Positions 16,918 through 24,518 of a stretch of 64,000 nucleotides of DNA are shown here, piece after piece. A program made the translations under genes and the position numbers. Every line of letters begins with the position of its first letter. Within the stretch, counting starts at the first letter, position 1. Origin of the DNA: Streptomyces sp. GESEQ-4 (lineage in GTDB: Bacteria; Actinomycetota; Actinomycetes; Streptomycetales; Streptomycetaceae); the NCBI RefSeq assembly GCF_017948455.1, contig NZ_JAFFSU010000030.1:1-64000 (forward strand), in the 5' to 3' direction. A model generated the notes under the pieces. The model searched no databases. It was given only the letters and a program-made list of their open reading frames with translations, and was not told the origin of the DNA.

Positions 16918-17673
16918 TCACGACGGTTGCCCCGCTCCGAACCGAGCCGCGAGGTACTCCTCGAACGTCCCCTTCCCCACGGACAGTTCCGGCGTGAGAT
17001 GCCCGCCCGCACGGAACGCCCGGTAAGCCTTGCCCGCCAGCGGCACGTTCACGATCCGCCGCTTGCGCCCGGTCGCCGCCAGATACGCGCGGGCCAGCGC
17101 TTCCAAGGACCGCACCTCCGGTCCTCCCATGTCCTCGACGCGCCCGGCGGGAGCCCCCGCGGCCAGCTCGGCGAGCCGGTTCGCGACCTCGGCCACCTCG
17201 ATCGGCTGGTCGGAGACACCGGCCGGCAGCAGCATCACGGGCGGCTTGGCCAGCGTCCCGAACACCTGCGCCAGCAGATCGTGGAACTGGGTCGTCCGCA
17301 GCACCGTCCAGTCCAGCCCCGAGTCCCCGACGAGCCTCTCCACGGCGAGCTTGGACTTGTAGTAGCCGAACGGCACCCGGTCCACGCCGACGATCGAGAT
17401 GTAGACCAGGTGGCCCACGCCGGCCCGGTGCGCGGCCGCGATGAGACGCTCCGCCGCCTGCTCGTCACCGCCGCGCGGACTGGAGGCGCAGTGCACGATC
17501 GTGTCCACACCCGCGACGGCCGCGTCCAGTGTGGTGCCGCCCTCGCGCAGATCGACGGCGTACGGCCGGCTGTGCCTGCTGAGCACCCGCACCTCGTGCC
17601 CGTCCGCTCGCAGCCGCTCGGTGACGTGCCGGCCGAGCGTTCCGGTACCCCCGGTCACCAGGATCGTGGTCAT
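16918..17673 (-). CDS. NmrA/atypical SDR-family NAD(P)-binding protein
   Basis: 251 residues. An N-terminal Rossmann fold with ILVTGGTGTLGRHVTERL (the TGxxGxxG signature) and VDTIVHCASSP places it in the atypical short-chain dehydrogenase group (NmrA-like). YISIVGVDRVPFGYYKSKLAVE contains the YxxxK pair. It could be an oxidoreductase or a redox-sensing protein; substrate unknown. Oxidoreductases of this kind are typical partners of ECF41 sigma factors, and the apparent tail of such a sigma gene lies seven bases upstream. Start ATG at 17673. It is convergent with the ROK gene. Confidence 0.82.
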   Translation of the reverse strand: MTTILVTGGTGTLGRHVTERLRADGHEVRVLSRHSRPYAVDLREGGTTLDAAVAGVDTIVHCASSPRGGDEQAAERLIAAAHRAGVGHLVYISIVGVDRVPFGYYKSKLAVERLVGDSGLDWTVLRTTQFHDLLAQVFGTLAKPPVMLLPAGVSDQPIEVAEVANRLAELAAGAPAGRVEDMGGPEVRSLEALARAYLAATGRKRRIVNVPLAGKAYRAFRAGGHLTPELSVGKGTFEEYLAARFGAGQPS

Positions 17674-17679
17674 GCTGCT

Positions 17680-17805
17680 TCAGTCCCTTCCGCGCCGGGC
17701 GCTCCCGGCTGGAGCGGCGCCGAGCTGACGTCGTAAGAACACCAGCTTCTCGGGGTTCACCACAGCCCGCATCCCTATATGAACGACCTGACCAGTGGCC
17801 ACACT
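17680..17805 (-). pseudogene. C-terminal remnant of an ECF41-type sigma factor
   Basis: Leftward translation ending at the TGA 17680-17682 gives GQVVHIGMRAVVNPEKLVFL followed by RRQLGAAPAG. The R-x-VVNPEKL block is the characteristic end of the SnoaL-like C-terminal domain of ECF41 (SigJ-like) sigma factors. No sigma-2 or sigma-4 regions are present upstream, only about 40 codons. The stop is seven bases before the SDR start, the spacing expected for a translationally coupled operon. Most of the sigma gene has apparently been deleted, leaving its target-type SDR gene. Confidence 0.45.
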
Positions 17806-17824
17806 AACGGGACTGGGAGGGCCC

Positions 17825-17847
17825 GACGACGGGCAAGGGCCGTCGTC
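17825..17847. terminator. 8-bp stem-loop near orphan promoter
   Basis: GACGACGG (17825-17832) pairs with CCGTCGTC (17840-17847) around a 7-nt loop. It lies about 45 bases downstream (leftward) of the orphan chitinase-type promoter and could be the retained terminator of a deleted gene, or could terminate transcripts before the SDR gene. Confidence 0.35.
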
Positions 17848-17891
17848 ACCGCCGCCGGGCCGGTCTGCTCGGGATGAGACCTTGGCACAGG

Positions 17892-17935
17892 AGCCTAGAA
17901 AGGACTAGACCACTACGTCAATAGGTATGGACCAA
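17892..17935 (-). promoter_or_regulatory. Orphan chitinase-type promoter with direct repeats
   Basis: On the minus strand TTGGTCCATACC (17935-17924) and GTGGTCTAGTCC (17913-17902) form the 12-bp direct-repeat pair of Streptomyces chitinase promoters. They flank TTGACG (17921-17916), followed after 18 bases by TAGGCT (17897-17892). The same arrangement precedes chiD at 32484-32525. No chitinase gene lies downstream; the first leftward gene is the SDR gene at 17673. Also, DasR sites have this half-site character. Confidence 0.7.
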
Positions 17936-18046
17936 TCTCGAGTGGGCTCGAGGGGCTCTCCAGGCGCACCGTCTGTGAGCCACTGCACACCCTTCACCCG
18001 TATGGACCTCGATCAGGCGTGGCACACTGGCTCTGTACCAGAAGCA

Positions 18047-18173
18047 GCGCACTCCGGGGTCGGTGAAAGTCCGAACCGGCGGTTACAGTCCGCGACCCGA
18101 TCGCCTCCAGCGATCGGTTGACCAGGTGAAATTCCTGGACCGACGGTTAAAGTCCGGATGGGAGGCAGTGCGC
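18047..18173 (+). ncRNA. FMN riboswitch (RFN element)
   Basis: The closing stem GCGCACT (18047-18053) pairs perfectly with AGTGCGC (18167-18173). Inside are the conserved RFN blocks: GGGGTCGGTGAAAGTCCGAA, then the variable hairpin CCGATCGC-loop-GCGATCGG near 18097-18117, ACCAGGTGAAATTCCTGG, and CCGACGGTTAAAGTCCGGAT. It senses FMN and controls the riboflavin operon that begins 150 bases later. Confidence 0.97.
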
Positions 18174-18210
18174 GGCGGGCGGGCATTCGTGCGCGCCGCC
18201 GATCTAGCTC

Positions 18211-18224
18211 GTCCCCTCGGGGAC
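18211..18224 (+). promoter_or_regulatory. Hairpin between riboswitch and ribE
   Basis: GTCCCC and GGGGAC form a tight stem downstream of the aptamer, with no U-tract. A longer pairing involving the ggagga near 18308 is possible, so control may be at translation of ribE. The hairpin may alternatively be part of a terminator. Confidence 0.35.
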
Positions 18225-18321
18225 GGGTCCGTCCGGCGTCGCCCCAGTGCCGCAGTCCGTACATTCTGTCGTCATCGACAGCCCCGGAGTCCGTGCCCGA
18301 AGAGGCAGGAGGACCCGGGAA

Positions 18322-18927
18322 GTGTTCACCGGAATCGTCGAAGAGCTGGGCGAGATCACCGCCGTCGAGAACCTCGGCGACGCCTCCCGCTTCCGGCTGC
18401 GCGGCCCCGTCGTCACCGAGGGCGCGAAGCACGGCGACTCCATCGCCGTGAACGGTGTCTGTCTCACCGTCGTCGACCACGAGGGCGACGAGTTCACCGC
18501 CGACGTCATGGCCGAGACACTGAACCGCTCCAGCCTGGGCATCCTCGCCGCAGGCTCCCGCGTCAACCTCGAACGCCCCACCGCGGTCGGCGCACGCCTC
18601 GGCGGCCACATCGTGCAGGGCCATGTCGACGGCACCGGCGAGATCCTGGAGCGCAAGCCGTCCGACAACTGGGAGATCGTGAAGATCTCCCTCCCCGCGG
18701 ACCTCACGCGCTATGTCGTCGAGAAGGGCTCCATCACCGTCGACGGCATCAGCCTCACCGTCGTCGACGCGGGCCCCGACCACTTCTCCGTCAGCCTGAT
18801 CCCCACCACCCTCGCCCTGACCACGCTCGGCCTCAAGCAGCCCGGCGACCCGGTCAACCTCGAGGTCGACATCATCGCCAAGTACGTCGAGCGGCTGCTC
18901 GCGACGGGCCAGGGGGCGGGCCGGTGA
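18322..18927 (+). CDS. ribE: Riboflavin synthase, alpha chain
   Basis: 201 residues. Catalyses dismutation of two 6,7-dimethyl-8-ribityllumazine molecules to riboflavin. The GTG start at 18322 yields the canonical N-terminus M-FTGIVEELGEI and follows AGGAGG at 18307. The duplicated beta-barrel is evident: MAETLNRSSLG and GGHIVQGHVDGTGEI in the first half, VEKGSITVDGISLTVVDA and LIPTTLALTTLG in the second. First gene of the FMN-riboswitch operon; its stop overlaps the ribM GTG (GTGA). Confidence 0.95.
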   Translation: MFTGIVEELGEITAVENLGDASRFRLRGPVVTEGAKHGDSIAVNGVCLTVVDHEGDEFTADVMAETLNRSSLGILAAGSRVNLERPTAVGARLGGHIVQGHVDGTGEILERKPSDNWEIVKISLPADLTRYVVEKGSITVDGISLTVVDAGPDHFSVSLIPTTLALTTLGLKQPGDPVNLEVDIIAKYVERLLATGQGAGR

Positions 18928-19565
18928 ACTGGCTGAACTCCGAGGCGTTCGTCCTCTTCGACCAGCACATCATCTGGTCGGACATGGTCGGCAACATCTT
19001 CGGCCTGATCGCCCTCGCCCTGGGCTGGCGGCGCTCCCTGTGGACCTGGCCGGTGCAGTTCGCCGCCGGCCTCATCCTCTTCGGCGCCTTCTTCGGCCAT
19101 CTGACGGGCAGCGCCGGCAAGCAGGCGGTCGTCATGGCCGTCGCGCTGTACGGCTGGTGGCAGTGGCAGCGCGGCAAGGACCGCGCGGCGGACGGCCACA
19201 TCTCCGTCCGGTTCGCCACCTGGCGCGAGCGCGCGGCGATGATCGCCGCCGCCGCGGCGGGCACGGTCGCGGTGGCCCTGCTCTTCAAGGCATACCCGAC
19301 CCTGTCCTGGGACCCTTGGCCGGACGCGTACATCTTCGTCGGCACGATCGTCGCCATGTACGCCCAGGCCCGCGGCATGGTCGAGTTCTGGTTCGCCTGG
19401 CTGCTCGTCGACCTGGTCGGCGTGCCGCTCAACTTCGCCAACGGCTACGCCTTCTCCGGCTTCGTCTACGTCATCTACGGCGCACTCGTCCTGTGGGGCA
19501 TGCGCGACTGGTGGCTGCGCTCCCGCGAGGACGCGCGGCCCGTTCTGGAAGGAGCGCCGGCATGA
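18924..19565 (+). CDS. ribM: PnuC-family riboflavin transporter
   Basis: 213 residues with about seven membrane helices. It carries PnuC-family features: an N-terminal DMVGNIFGLIALALGWRRS, aromatic QFAAGLILFGAFFG, YGWWQWQRG, and a C-terminal VDLVGVPLNFANGYAFSGFV helix pair. Although PnuC proteins import nicotinamide riboside, members embedded in FMN-riboswitch operons (RibM/PnuX of actinobacteria) transport riboflavin, and context strongly favours that here. It overlaps ribE by four bases and ribBA by four bases (ATGA), so all are cotranslated. Confidence 0.88.
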   Translation: MNWLNSEAFVLFDQHIIWSDMVGNIFGLIALALGWRRSLWTWPVQFAAGLILFGAFFGHLTGSAGKQAVVMAVALYGWWQWQRGKDRAADGHISVRFATWRERAAMIAAAAAGTVAVALLFKAYPTLSWDPWPDAYIFVGTIVAMYAQARGMVEFWFAWLLVDLVGVPLNFANGYAFSGFVYVIYGALVLWGMRDWWLRSREDARPVLEGAPA

Positions 19566-20851
19566 CCGCGGCACCGATCCTTTACAGCACCGACAACATC
19601 GAGGACTGGTCACTCGACCCGATCGAGCAGGCCATCGCCGACATCGCCGCCGGCCGCCCGGTCGTGGTCGTCGACGACGAGGACCGGGAGAACGAGGGCG
19701 ACCTCGTCATCGCGGCCGAGATGGCGACCCCCGAGATCGTCGCCTTCATGATGAGCGAGTGCCGTGGCCTGATCTGCGCTCCCATGGAGGGCGGTGAGCT
19801 GGACCGGCTGCGGCTGCCGCAGATGGTCGACGACAACACCGAGTCCATGAAGACCGCGTTCACCGTCTCCGTGGACGCCTCCGCCGCGCACGGCGTGACC
19901 ACCGGCATCTCCGCCGCCGACCGCGCCACCACCCTGCAACTCCTCGCGAGCGGCGAAGCCCAGGCCGACGACCTCGTCCGCCCCGGCCACATCTTCCCGC
20001 TGCGCGCCCGGCCCGGCGGCGTGCTGGTCCGCAATGGCCACACCGAGGCCGCCGTCGACCTCGCCCGCCTGGCGGGCCTGCGCCCGGCCGGCGCGATCGT
20101 CGAGATCGCGGGAGAGGACGGCCGTATGCTCCGCCTCCCCGAACTGATCCCGTTCGCCCGCAAGCACGGCCTGACGATCATCTCCATCGAGGACCTGATC
20201 GCCTACCGCCGCTCCTCGGAGCCCACCGTCCGCCGCGAGGCCGAGACCCAACTCCCCACCGCCTTCGGCGACTTCACGGCGTACGGCTACCGCTCCACCG
20301 TCGACGGCGTCGAGCACGTCGCCCTGGTGCACGGCGACATCGGCGACGGCGAGGACGTCGTCGTCCGCGTCCACTCCGAATGCCTCACCGGCGACATCTT
20401 CCACTCCCTGCGCTGCGACTGCGGCCCCCAGCTGGGCGCCTCCCTGGAGCGCATCCAGGCCGAGGGCAGGGGAGTGGTGGTCTATCTGCGCGGCCACGAG
20501 GGCCGCGGCATCGGGCTGCTGTCCAAACTGCGGGCGTACGAGCTTCAGGAGCGGGGCCGCGACACCCTCGACGCCAACCTGGAACTCGGCCTGCCCGCCG
20601 ACGCCCGGGACTACGGCGCCGGCGCGCAGATCCTCGAGGACCTCGGCGTCCGCAGCGTGCGTCTGATGACCAACAACCCCGACAAGACCGACGCGCTCGT
20701 CCGGCACGGCCTCAAGGTCAACGGCCGCGAGCCGATGCCCGTACAGGCGGGCGAGCACAACCTCCGCTACCTGCGCACCAAGCGGGACCGGATGGGGCAC
20801 GACCTGCCCTGGCTGGACACGCCTGCCGTGTCCACCTGCGGCAACCAGTAA
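19562..20851 (+). CDS. ribBA: Bifunctional DHBP synthase / GTP cyclohydrolase II
   Basis: 429 residues performing the two entry steps of riboflavin synthesis. Residues 1-205 are 3,4-dihydroxy-2-butanone-4-phosphate synthase: VVVVDDEDRENEGDL, SECRGLICAPM, HGVTTGISAADRATT, and RPGHIFPLRARPGGVLVRNG. Residues about 210-400 are GTP cyclohydrolase II: VRVHSECLTGDIFHSLRCDC (zinc cysteines), YLRGHEGRGIGL and MTNNPDKTDAL. Both sets of active-site residues are intact. Cytoplasmic; start ATG overlaps the ribM stop. Confidence 0.96.
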   Translation: MTAAPILYSTDNIEDWSLDPIEQAIADIAAGRPVVVVDDEDRENEGDLVIAAEMATPEIVAFMMSECRGLICAPMEGGELDRLRLPQMVDDNTESMKTAFTVSVDASAAHGVTTGISAADRATTLQLLASGEAQADDLVRPGHIFPLRARPGGVLVRNGHTEAAVDLARLAGLRPAGAIVEIAGEDGRMLRLPELIPFARKHGLTIISIEDLIAYRRSSEPTVRREAETQLPTAFGDFTAYGYRSTVDGVEHVALVHGDIGDGEDVVVRVHSECLTGDIFHSLRCDCGPQLGASLERIQAEGRGVVVYLRGHEGRGIGLLSKLRAYELQERGRDTLDANLELGLPADARDYGAGAQILEDLGVRSVRLMTNNPDKTDALVRHGLKVNGREPMPVQAGEHNLRYLRTKRDRMGHDLPWLDTPAVSTCGNQ

Positions 20852-20871
20852 GAACAGAACCGAGGAGAGAC

Positions 20872-21357
20872 GTGAGCGGCAAGGGTGCACCGGAACTGTC
20901 CGTACGCAATGTCGGGGACCTGCGGGTCGCCGTCGTCGCGGCACAGTGGCACGAGAAGGTGATGGACGGCCTGGTGGACGGCGCCCTGCGCGCCCTGCAC
21001 GACCTCGGCATCGACGAGCCGACCCTCCTCAGGGTCCCCGGCAGCTGGGAACTCCCGGTCGTCGCCAAGGTCCTCGCGGGTCGCGGCTACGACGCGATCG
21101 TCGCCCTCGGTGTCGTCATCCGCGGCGGCACCCCCCACTTCGAGTACGTCTGCCAGGGCGTCACCCAGGGCCTCACCCAGGTCTCCGTCGACACCGGCGT
21201 CCCCATCGGCTTCGGCGTGCTGACCTGCGACACCGACGAACAGGCCCTCGACCGGGCCGGGCTGCCCGGCTCCAACGAGGACAAGGGACACGAGGCGGTG
21301 ACGGCAGCGGTGGCGACGGCGGCGACCCTCCGCTCAGTATCCGAGCCGTGGCGCTAG
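20872..21357 (+). CDS. ribH: Lumazine synthase (6,7-dimethyl-8-ribityllumazine synthase)
   Basis: 161 residues, the normal subunit length of the icosahedral or pentameric enzyme joining 5-amino-6-ribitylaminouracil with the butanone phosphate made by RibBA. Conserved features are VAVVAAQWHEKVMDGLVDGA, LLRVPGSWELPVVAK, ALGVVIRGGTPHFEYVC (phosphate/substrate site, catalytic His) and GFGVLTCDTDEQALDRAG. The GTG start follows gaggaga. It is the last riboflavin gene of the operon; the deaminase/reductase RibD is not in the window. Confidence 0.96.
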   Translation: MSGKGAPELSVRNVGDLRVAVVAAQWHEKVMDGLVDGALRALHDLGIDEPTLLRVPGSWELPVVAKVLAGRGYDAIVALGVVIRGGTPHFEYVCQGVTQGLTQVSVDTGVPIGFGVLTCDTDEQALDRAGLPGSNEDKGHEAVTAAVATAATLRSVSEPWR

Positions 21358-21391
21358 GTGGGCCGGCACACCGCGTAAAGTGGGCGCCACT

Positions 21392-21664
21392 ATGTCCAAG
21401 AAGACGTTCGAGGAGCTCTTCACCGAGCTCCAGCAGAAGGCCGCCACCGGCGACCCCGCCACTTCCCGCACCGCCGAACTGGTCGGGAAGGGCGTCCATG
21501 CCATCGGCAAGAAGGTCGTCGAAGAGGCCGCCGAGGTCTGGATGGCCGCCGAGTACGAGGGCAAGGAAGCGGCCGCCGAGGAGATCTCGCAGCTGCTCTA
21601 CCACGTTCAGGTGATGATGGTCGCCCGCGGCATCTCCCTGGACGACGTCTACGCCCACCTGTGA
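21392..21664 (+). CDS. hisE: Phosphoribosyl-ATP pyrophosphatase
   Basis: 90 residues, a stand-alone HisE of the all-alpha MazG-like fold that hydrolyses phosphoribosyl-ATP in histidine synthesis step two. TFEELFTELQQKAA, GKKVVEEAAEVWMAAEYEGK with the EExxE metal-binding helix, and EISQLLYHVQVMM are diagnostic. Start ATG 21392. It lies 34 bases after ribH and 45 before hisG, forming the usual Streptomyces hisE-hisG pair, possibly with read-through from the rib operon. Confidence 0.95.
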   Translation: MSKKTFEELFTELQQKAATGDPATSRTAELVGKGVHAIGKKVVEEAAEVWMAAEYEGKEAAAEEISQLLYHVQVMMVARGISLDDVYAHL

Positions 21665-21709
21665 ATCCCCGTCCCCCGCACCACCCTTCGAGCAAAGGAA
21701 GCCGACCTC

Positions 21710-22558
21710 ATGCTGCGCATCGCCGTCCCCAACAAGGGTTCACTGTCCGGCCCTGCGGCGGAGATGCTGCATGAGGCCGGCTACCAGCAGCGCCGCGAGT
21801 CCAAGGAACTGAGGATCGTCGACCCGCACAACGAGGTCGAGTTCTTCTACCTCCGCCCCCGCGACATCGCGATCTACGTCTCCTCCGGCCGCCTTGACAT
21901 CGGCATCACCGGACGCGACCTGCTCATCGACTCCGGCGCCAACGCCGAGGAGATCCTCCCGCTCGGCTTCGCCCGCTCCACGTTCCGCTACGCCACCAAG
22001 CCGGGCACGGCCAAGGGCGTCGAGGACCTGGACGGCATGACGGTCGCCACGTCGTACGAGGGCATCGTCGCGGGGCACCTCGCCGACCATGGCATCGACG
22101 CCTCCGTCGTCCACCTCGACGGCGCCGTCGAGACCGCCATCGAACTCGGTGTCGCCGAAGTCATCGCGGACGTCGTCGAGACCGGCACCTCCCTGCGCAA
22201 CGCGGGCCTCGAGATCATCGGCGAGCCCATCATGAAGTCCGAGGCCGTCGTGATCCGCCGCACCGGCGAGAACGGCGAGGAGCCCAAGGTGCAGCAGTTC
22301 CTGCGCCGCCTCCAGGGCGTCCTGGTCGCCCGGACATACGTGATGATGGACTACGACTGCCGCGTCGAGCAGCTGGAGAAGGCCGTCGCGCTCACGCCCG
22401 GCCTGGAGTCGCCGACCGTCTCCCCGCTGCACAACGAGGGCTGGGTCGCCGTCCGCGCGATGGTCCCCGCCAAGGAAGCCCAGCGGATCATGGACGACCT
22501 GTACGACATCGGCGCCCGGGCCATCCTCACCACGGCCATCCACGCCTGCCGTCTCTGA
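21710..22558 (+). CDS. hisG: ATP phosphoribosyltransferase (long form)
   Basis: 282 residues. Catalyses the first, feedback-regulated step of histidine synthesis. Type-I periplasmic-binding-like domains: LRIAVPNKGSLSGPAAEML, RLDIGITGRDLL, and the PRPP-binding VIADVVETGTSLRNAGLEI. The C-terminal regulatory domain typical of the long form is present (LESPTVSPLHNEGWVAVRAM to AIHACRL), so histidine feedback is expected and no HisZ is needed. Start ATG follows aaaggaag. Confidence 0.96.
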   Translation: MLRIAVPNKGSLSGPAAEMLHEAGYQQRRESKELRIVDPHNEVEFFYLRPRDIAIYVSSGRLDIGITGRDLLIDSGANAEEILPLGFARSTFRYATKPGTAKGVEDLDGMTVATSYEGIVAGHLADHGIDASVVHLDGAVETAIELGVAEVIADVVETGTSLRNAGLEIIGEPIMKSEAVVIRRTGENGEEPKVQQFLRRLQGVLVARTYVMMDYDCRVEQLEKAVALTPGLESPTVSPLHNEGWVAVRAMVPAKEAQRIMDDLYDIGARAILTTAIHACRL

Positions 22559-22571
22559 GAAGCGTGGAGAA

Positions 22572-23015
22572 ATGTCCGACCTGCCCGCCCTCCCCGTCAC
22601 CTTCCGGCCGACCCGCACCCGGGCCGTCCTGCTCACCGCCGCTGCCGCGATCTTCGTCGTCATCACCACCGTCGCGCTGCTGCTGGAGCAGCTCAGCCCG
22701 GCCGAGCGCCTCAGCTTCGTCTTCACGGCGGCCCTGCTCTGCGGCGTCCTCCTGATGCTCGCCCGGCCGAAAGTGGTCGCTGACAAGACCGGCGTGACCG
22801 TCGTGAACATCGCCGGCCGACGGCAGCTGGAATGGGCCGAAATCCTTCAGGTGAACCTGCGTCCGGGCGACCCCTGGGTGTTCCTCGACCTCAGCGACGG
22901 CACCAGCCTGCCCGCGCTCGGCATCCAGCCGGGCATCGCCAAGCAGCGCGCCATCGCCGACGCCAGGACCCTGCGGGCGCTCGCCGAAGCACATTCGACG
23001 AGGGATCTGACGTAG
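22572..23015 (+). CDS. PH-domain-like membrane protein
   Basis: 147 residues. Two N-terminal membrane helices (AVLLTAAAAIFVVITTVALL and LSFVFTAALLCGVLLML) precede a cytoplasmic beta-rich domain KVVADKTGVTVVNIAGRRQL and EWAEILQVNLRPGDPWVFLD. This is the bacterial PH-like arrangement (DUF/bPH6-type). Function unknown. It starts 13 bases after hisG and is followed by a terminator hairpin, so it is the last gene of the his segment. Start ATG at 22572 follows gtggaga. Confidence 0.8.
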   Translation: MSDLPALPVTFRPTRTRAVLLTAAAAIFVVITTVALLLEQLSPAERLSFVFTAALLCGVLLMLARPKVVADKTGVTVVNIAGRRQLEWAEILQVNLRPGDPWVFLDLSDGTSLPALGIQPGIAKQRAIADARTLRALAEAHSTRDLT

Positions 23016-23042
23016 AACGCCATGTCTTGATTAATCTGTTGG

Positions 23043-23067
23043 CGGAGGCGTGCTCGTTGCGCCTCCG
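23043..23067 (+). terminator. 8-bp stem-loop after the his segment
   Basis: CGGAGGCG (23043-23050) pairs with CGCCTCCG (23060-23067) across 9 bases, 28 bases after the PH-like gene, followed by a T/C-rich stretch. A second short palindrome (AGGAGTGACTCCT, 23111-23123) lies further on, before the CNNM genes. Confidence 0.7.
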
Positions 23068-23189
23068 TCTCTGATGTTCCCCCCGGTCTTCAGAGGCCCC
23101 CTGCTACCCGAGGAGTGACTCCTTCCAGCGATGGACGGATCGTCCTGTAGTACCTGCGCCGCCCCCTCCCGACATATCGAGGCGGCGGC

Positions 23190-24518
23190 ATGACCACCCC
23201 CTTGCTGCTGCTCGCAGCCGCATTCCTGCTGATTCTCGCCAACGGCTTCTTCGTGGCGGCCGAGTTCGGCCTGGTGACGGTCGAGCGCCCGGACGCCGAG
23301 AAGGCCGCCGCCGAGGGCGACAAACGCGCCCGTACGGTGGTCGAGTCGCTGAAGGAGCTCTCCTTCCAGCTCTCCGGCACCCAGCTCGGCATCACCATCA
23401 CCTCCCTCGTCGTCGGCATGCTCGCCGAACCGGCGCTCGCCCAGCTCCTTGACGGCCCGCTCACGGCGATCGGCATCCCCGACGGTGCGGTGCCCGGCGT
23501 CGCCGTGGTCGTCGGCATGCTGCTGGCCTCGGCCGTGCAGATGGTGATCGGCGAACTCGTGCCCAAGAACTGGGCGGTCTCCCGCCCGATGCAGGTCGCG
23601 CGTTTCGTCGCCGGCCCGCAGCACGCCTTCGCGCGGCTGTTCCGCCCGGTGATCGCCGGGTTGAACGCGGTCGCCAACCGGCTCGTCCGCACCCTGGGCA
23701 TCGAGCCCACCGAGGAGCTGGCCTCCGCCCGCACCCCCGGCGAACTCGTCTCCCTGGCCCGGCACTCCGCACGCGCCGGCGCCCTGGAACAGGACACCGC
23801 GGACCTGTTCGTACGGACCCTGTCGCTCGCCGAGCTGACCGCACAGCACGTCATGACCCCGCGCGTGAAGGTCAGCGCGCTGCAGTCGTCGGCGACCGCC
23901 GAGGACGTCGTCAACCTCACCCGCGCCACCGGTCTGTCCCGCTTCCCGGTCTACCGGGAGCGGATCGACGAGATCGTCGGCATGGTCCACCTCAAGGACG
24001 CCCTGGCGGTCCCCTCGCGCGAACGGCTGCGCACCCCCGTCACCCGGATCGCCCAGACGCCCCTGCTGGTCCCCGAGACCCTGCCGGTGCAGCCCCTGCT
24101 GGCCCGGCTGCGCAGCGAGCAGCCCATCGCCGTCGTGGTCGACGAGTACGGCGGCACGGCCGGGGTCGTCACCCTGGAGGACATCGTCGAGGAGATCGTC
24201 GGCGAGGTCCGTGACGAGCACGACGGTCAGGACGTGCCCGAACTCGCCCCCGCCCCGCCGGAGGACGGCAGGGCCGCGTGGGACGTCGACGGCAGCTGCC
24301 GGGTCGACGTCCTCCAGCGCATAGGCCTCGACGTGCCCGAAGGACCGTACGAGACGGTCGCGGGCCTGGTCGCCGACCTGCTCGGCCGGATCCCGGCCGT
24401 CGGCGACAAGGCCGAGCTGCCGGGCTGGCGGCTGGCGGTGCGCCAGGTCGGCCACTACCGCGCCGAGCGGGTACGGCTGGTCAGGACGGCCCTCGTCGCC
24501 GCGGAGGCCGTCCGATGA
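23190..24518 (+). CDS. CNNM/CBS/CorC transporter-associated membrane protein (1)
   Basis: 442 residues of the HlyC/CorC (CNNM-like) family, proposed Mg2+ or cation exporters. An N-terminal DUF21 membrane domain (about 1-195) contains LLILANGFFVAAEFGLVTVE, QLGITITSLVVGMLAEPAL and VIGELVPKNWAVS. A CBS pair follows (VMTPRVKVSALQS; VVVDEYGGTAGVVTLEDIVE), and a C-terminal CorC-HlyC domain includes DVDGSCRVDVLQRIG. All three modules are complete. The stop overlaps the start of a paralogue (ATGA), so the pair is a translationally coupled operon. Confidence 0.9.
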   Translation: MTTPLLLLAAAFLLILANGFFVAAEFGLVTVERPDAEKAAAEGDKRARTVVESLKELSFQLSGTQLGITITSLVVGMLAEPALAQLLDGPLTAIGIPDGAVPGVAVVVGMLLASAVQMVIGELVPKNWAVSRPMQVARFVAGPQHAFARLFRPVIAGLNAVANRLVRTLGIEPTEELASARTPGELVSLARHSARAGALEQDTADLFVRTLSLAELTAQHVMTPRVKVSALQSSATAEDVVNLTRATGLSRFPVYRERIDEIVGMVHLKDALAVPSRERLRTPVTRIAQTPLLVPETLPVQPLLARLRSEQPIAVVVDEYGGTAGVVTLEDIVEEIVGEVRDEHDGQDVPELAPAPPEDGRAAWDVDGSCRVDVLQRIGLDVPEGPYETVAGLVADLLGRIPAVGDKAELPGWRLAVRQVGHYRAERVRLVRTALVAAEAVR

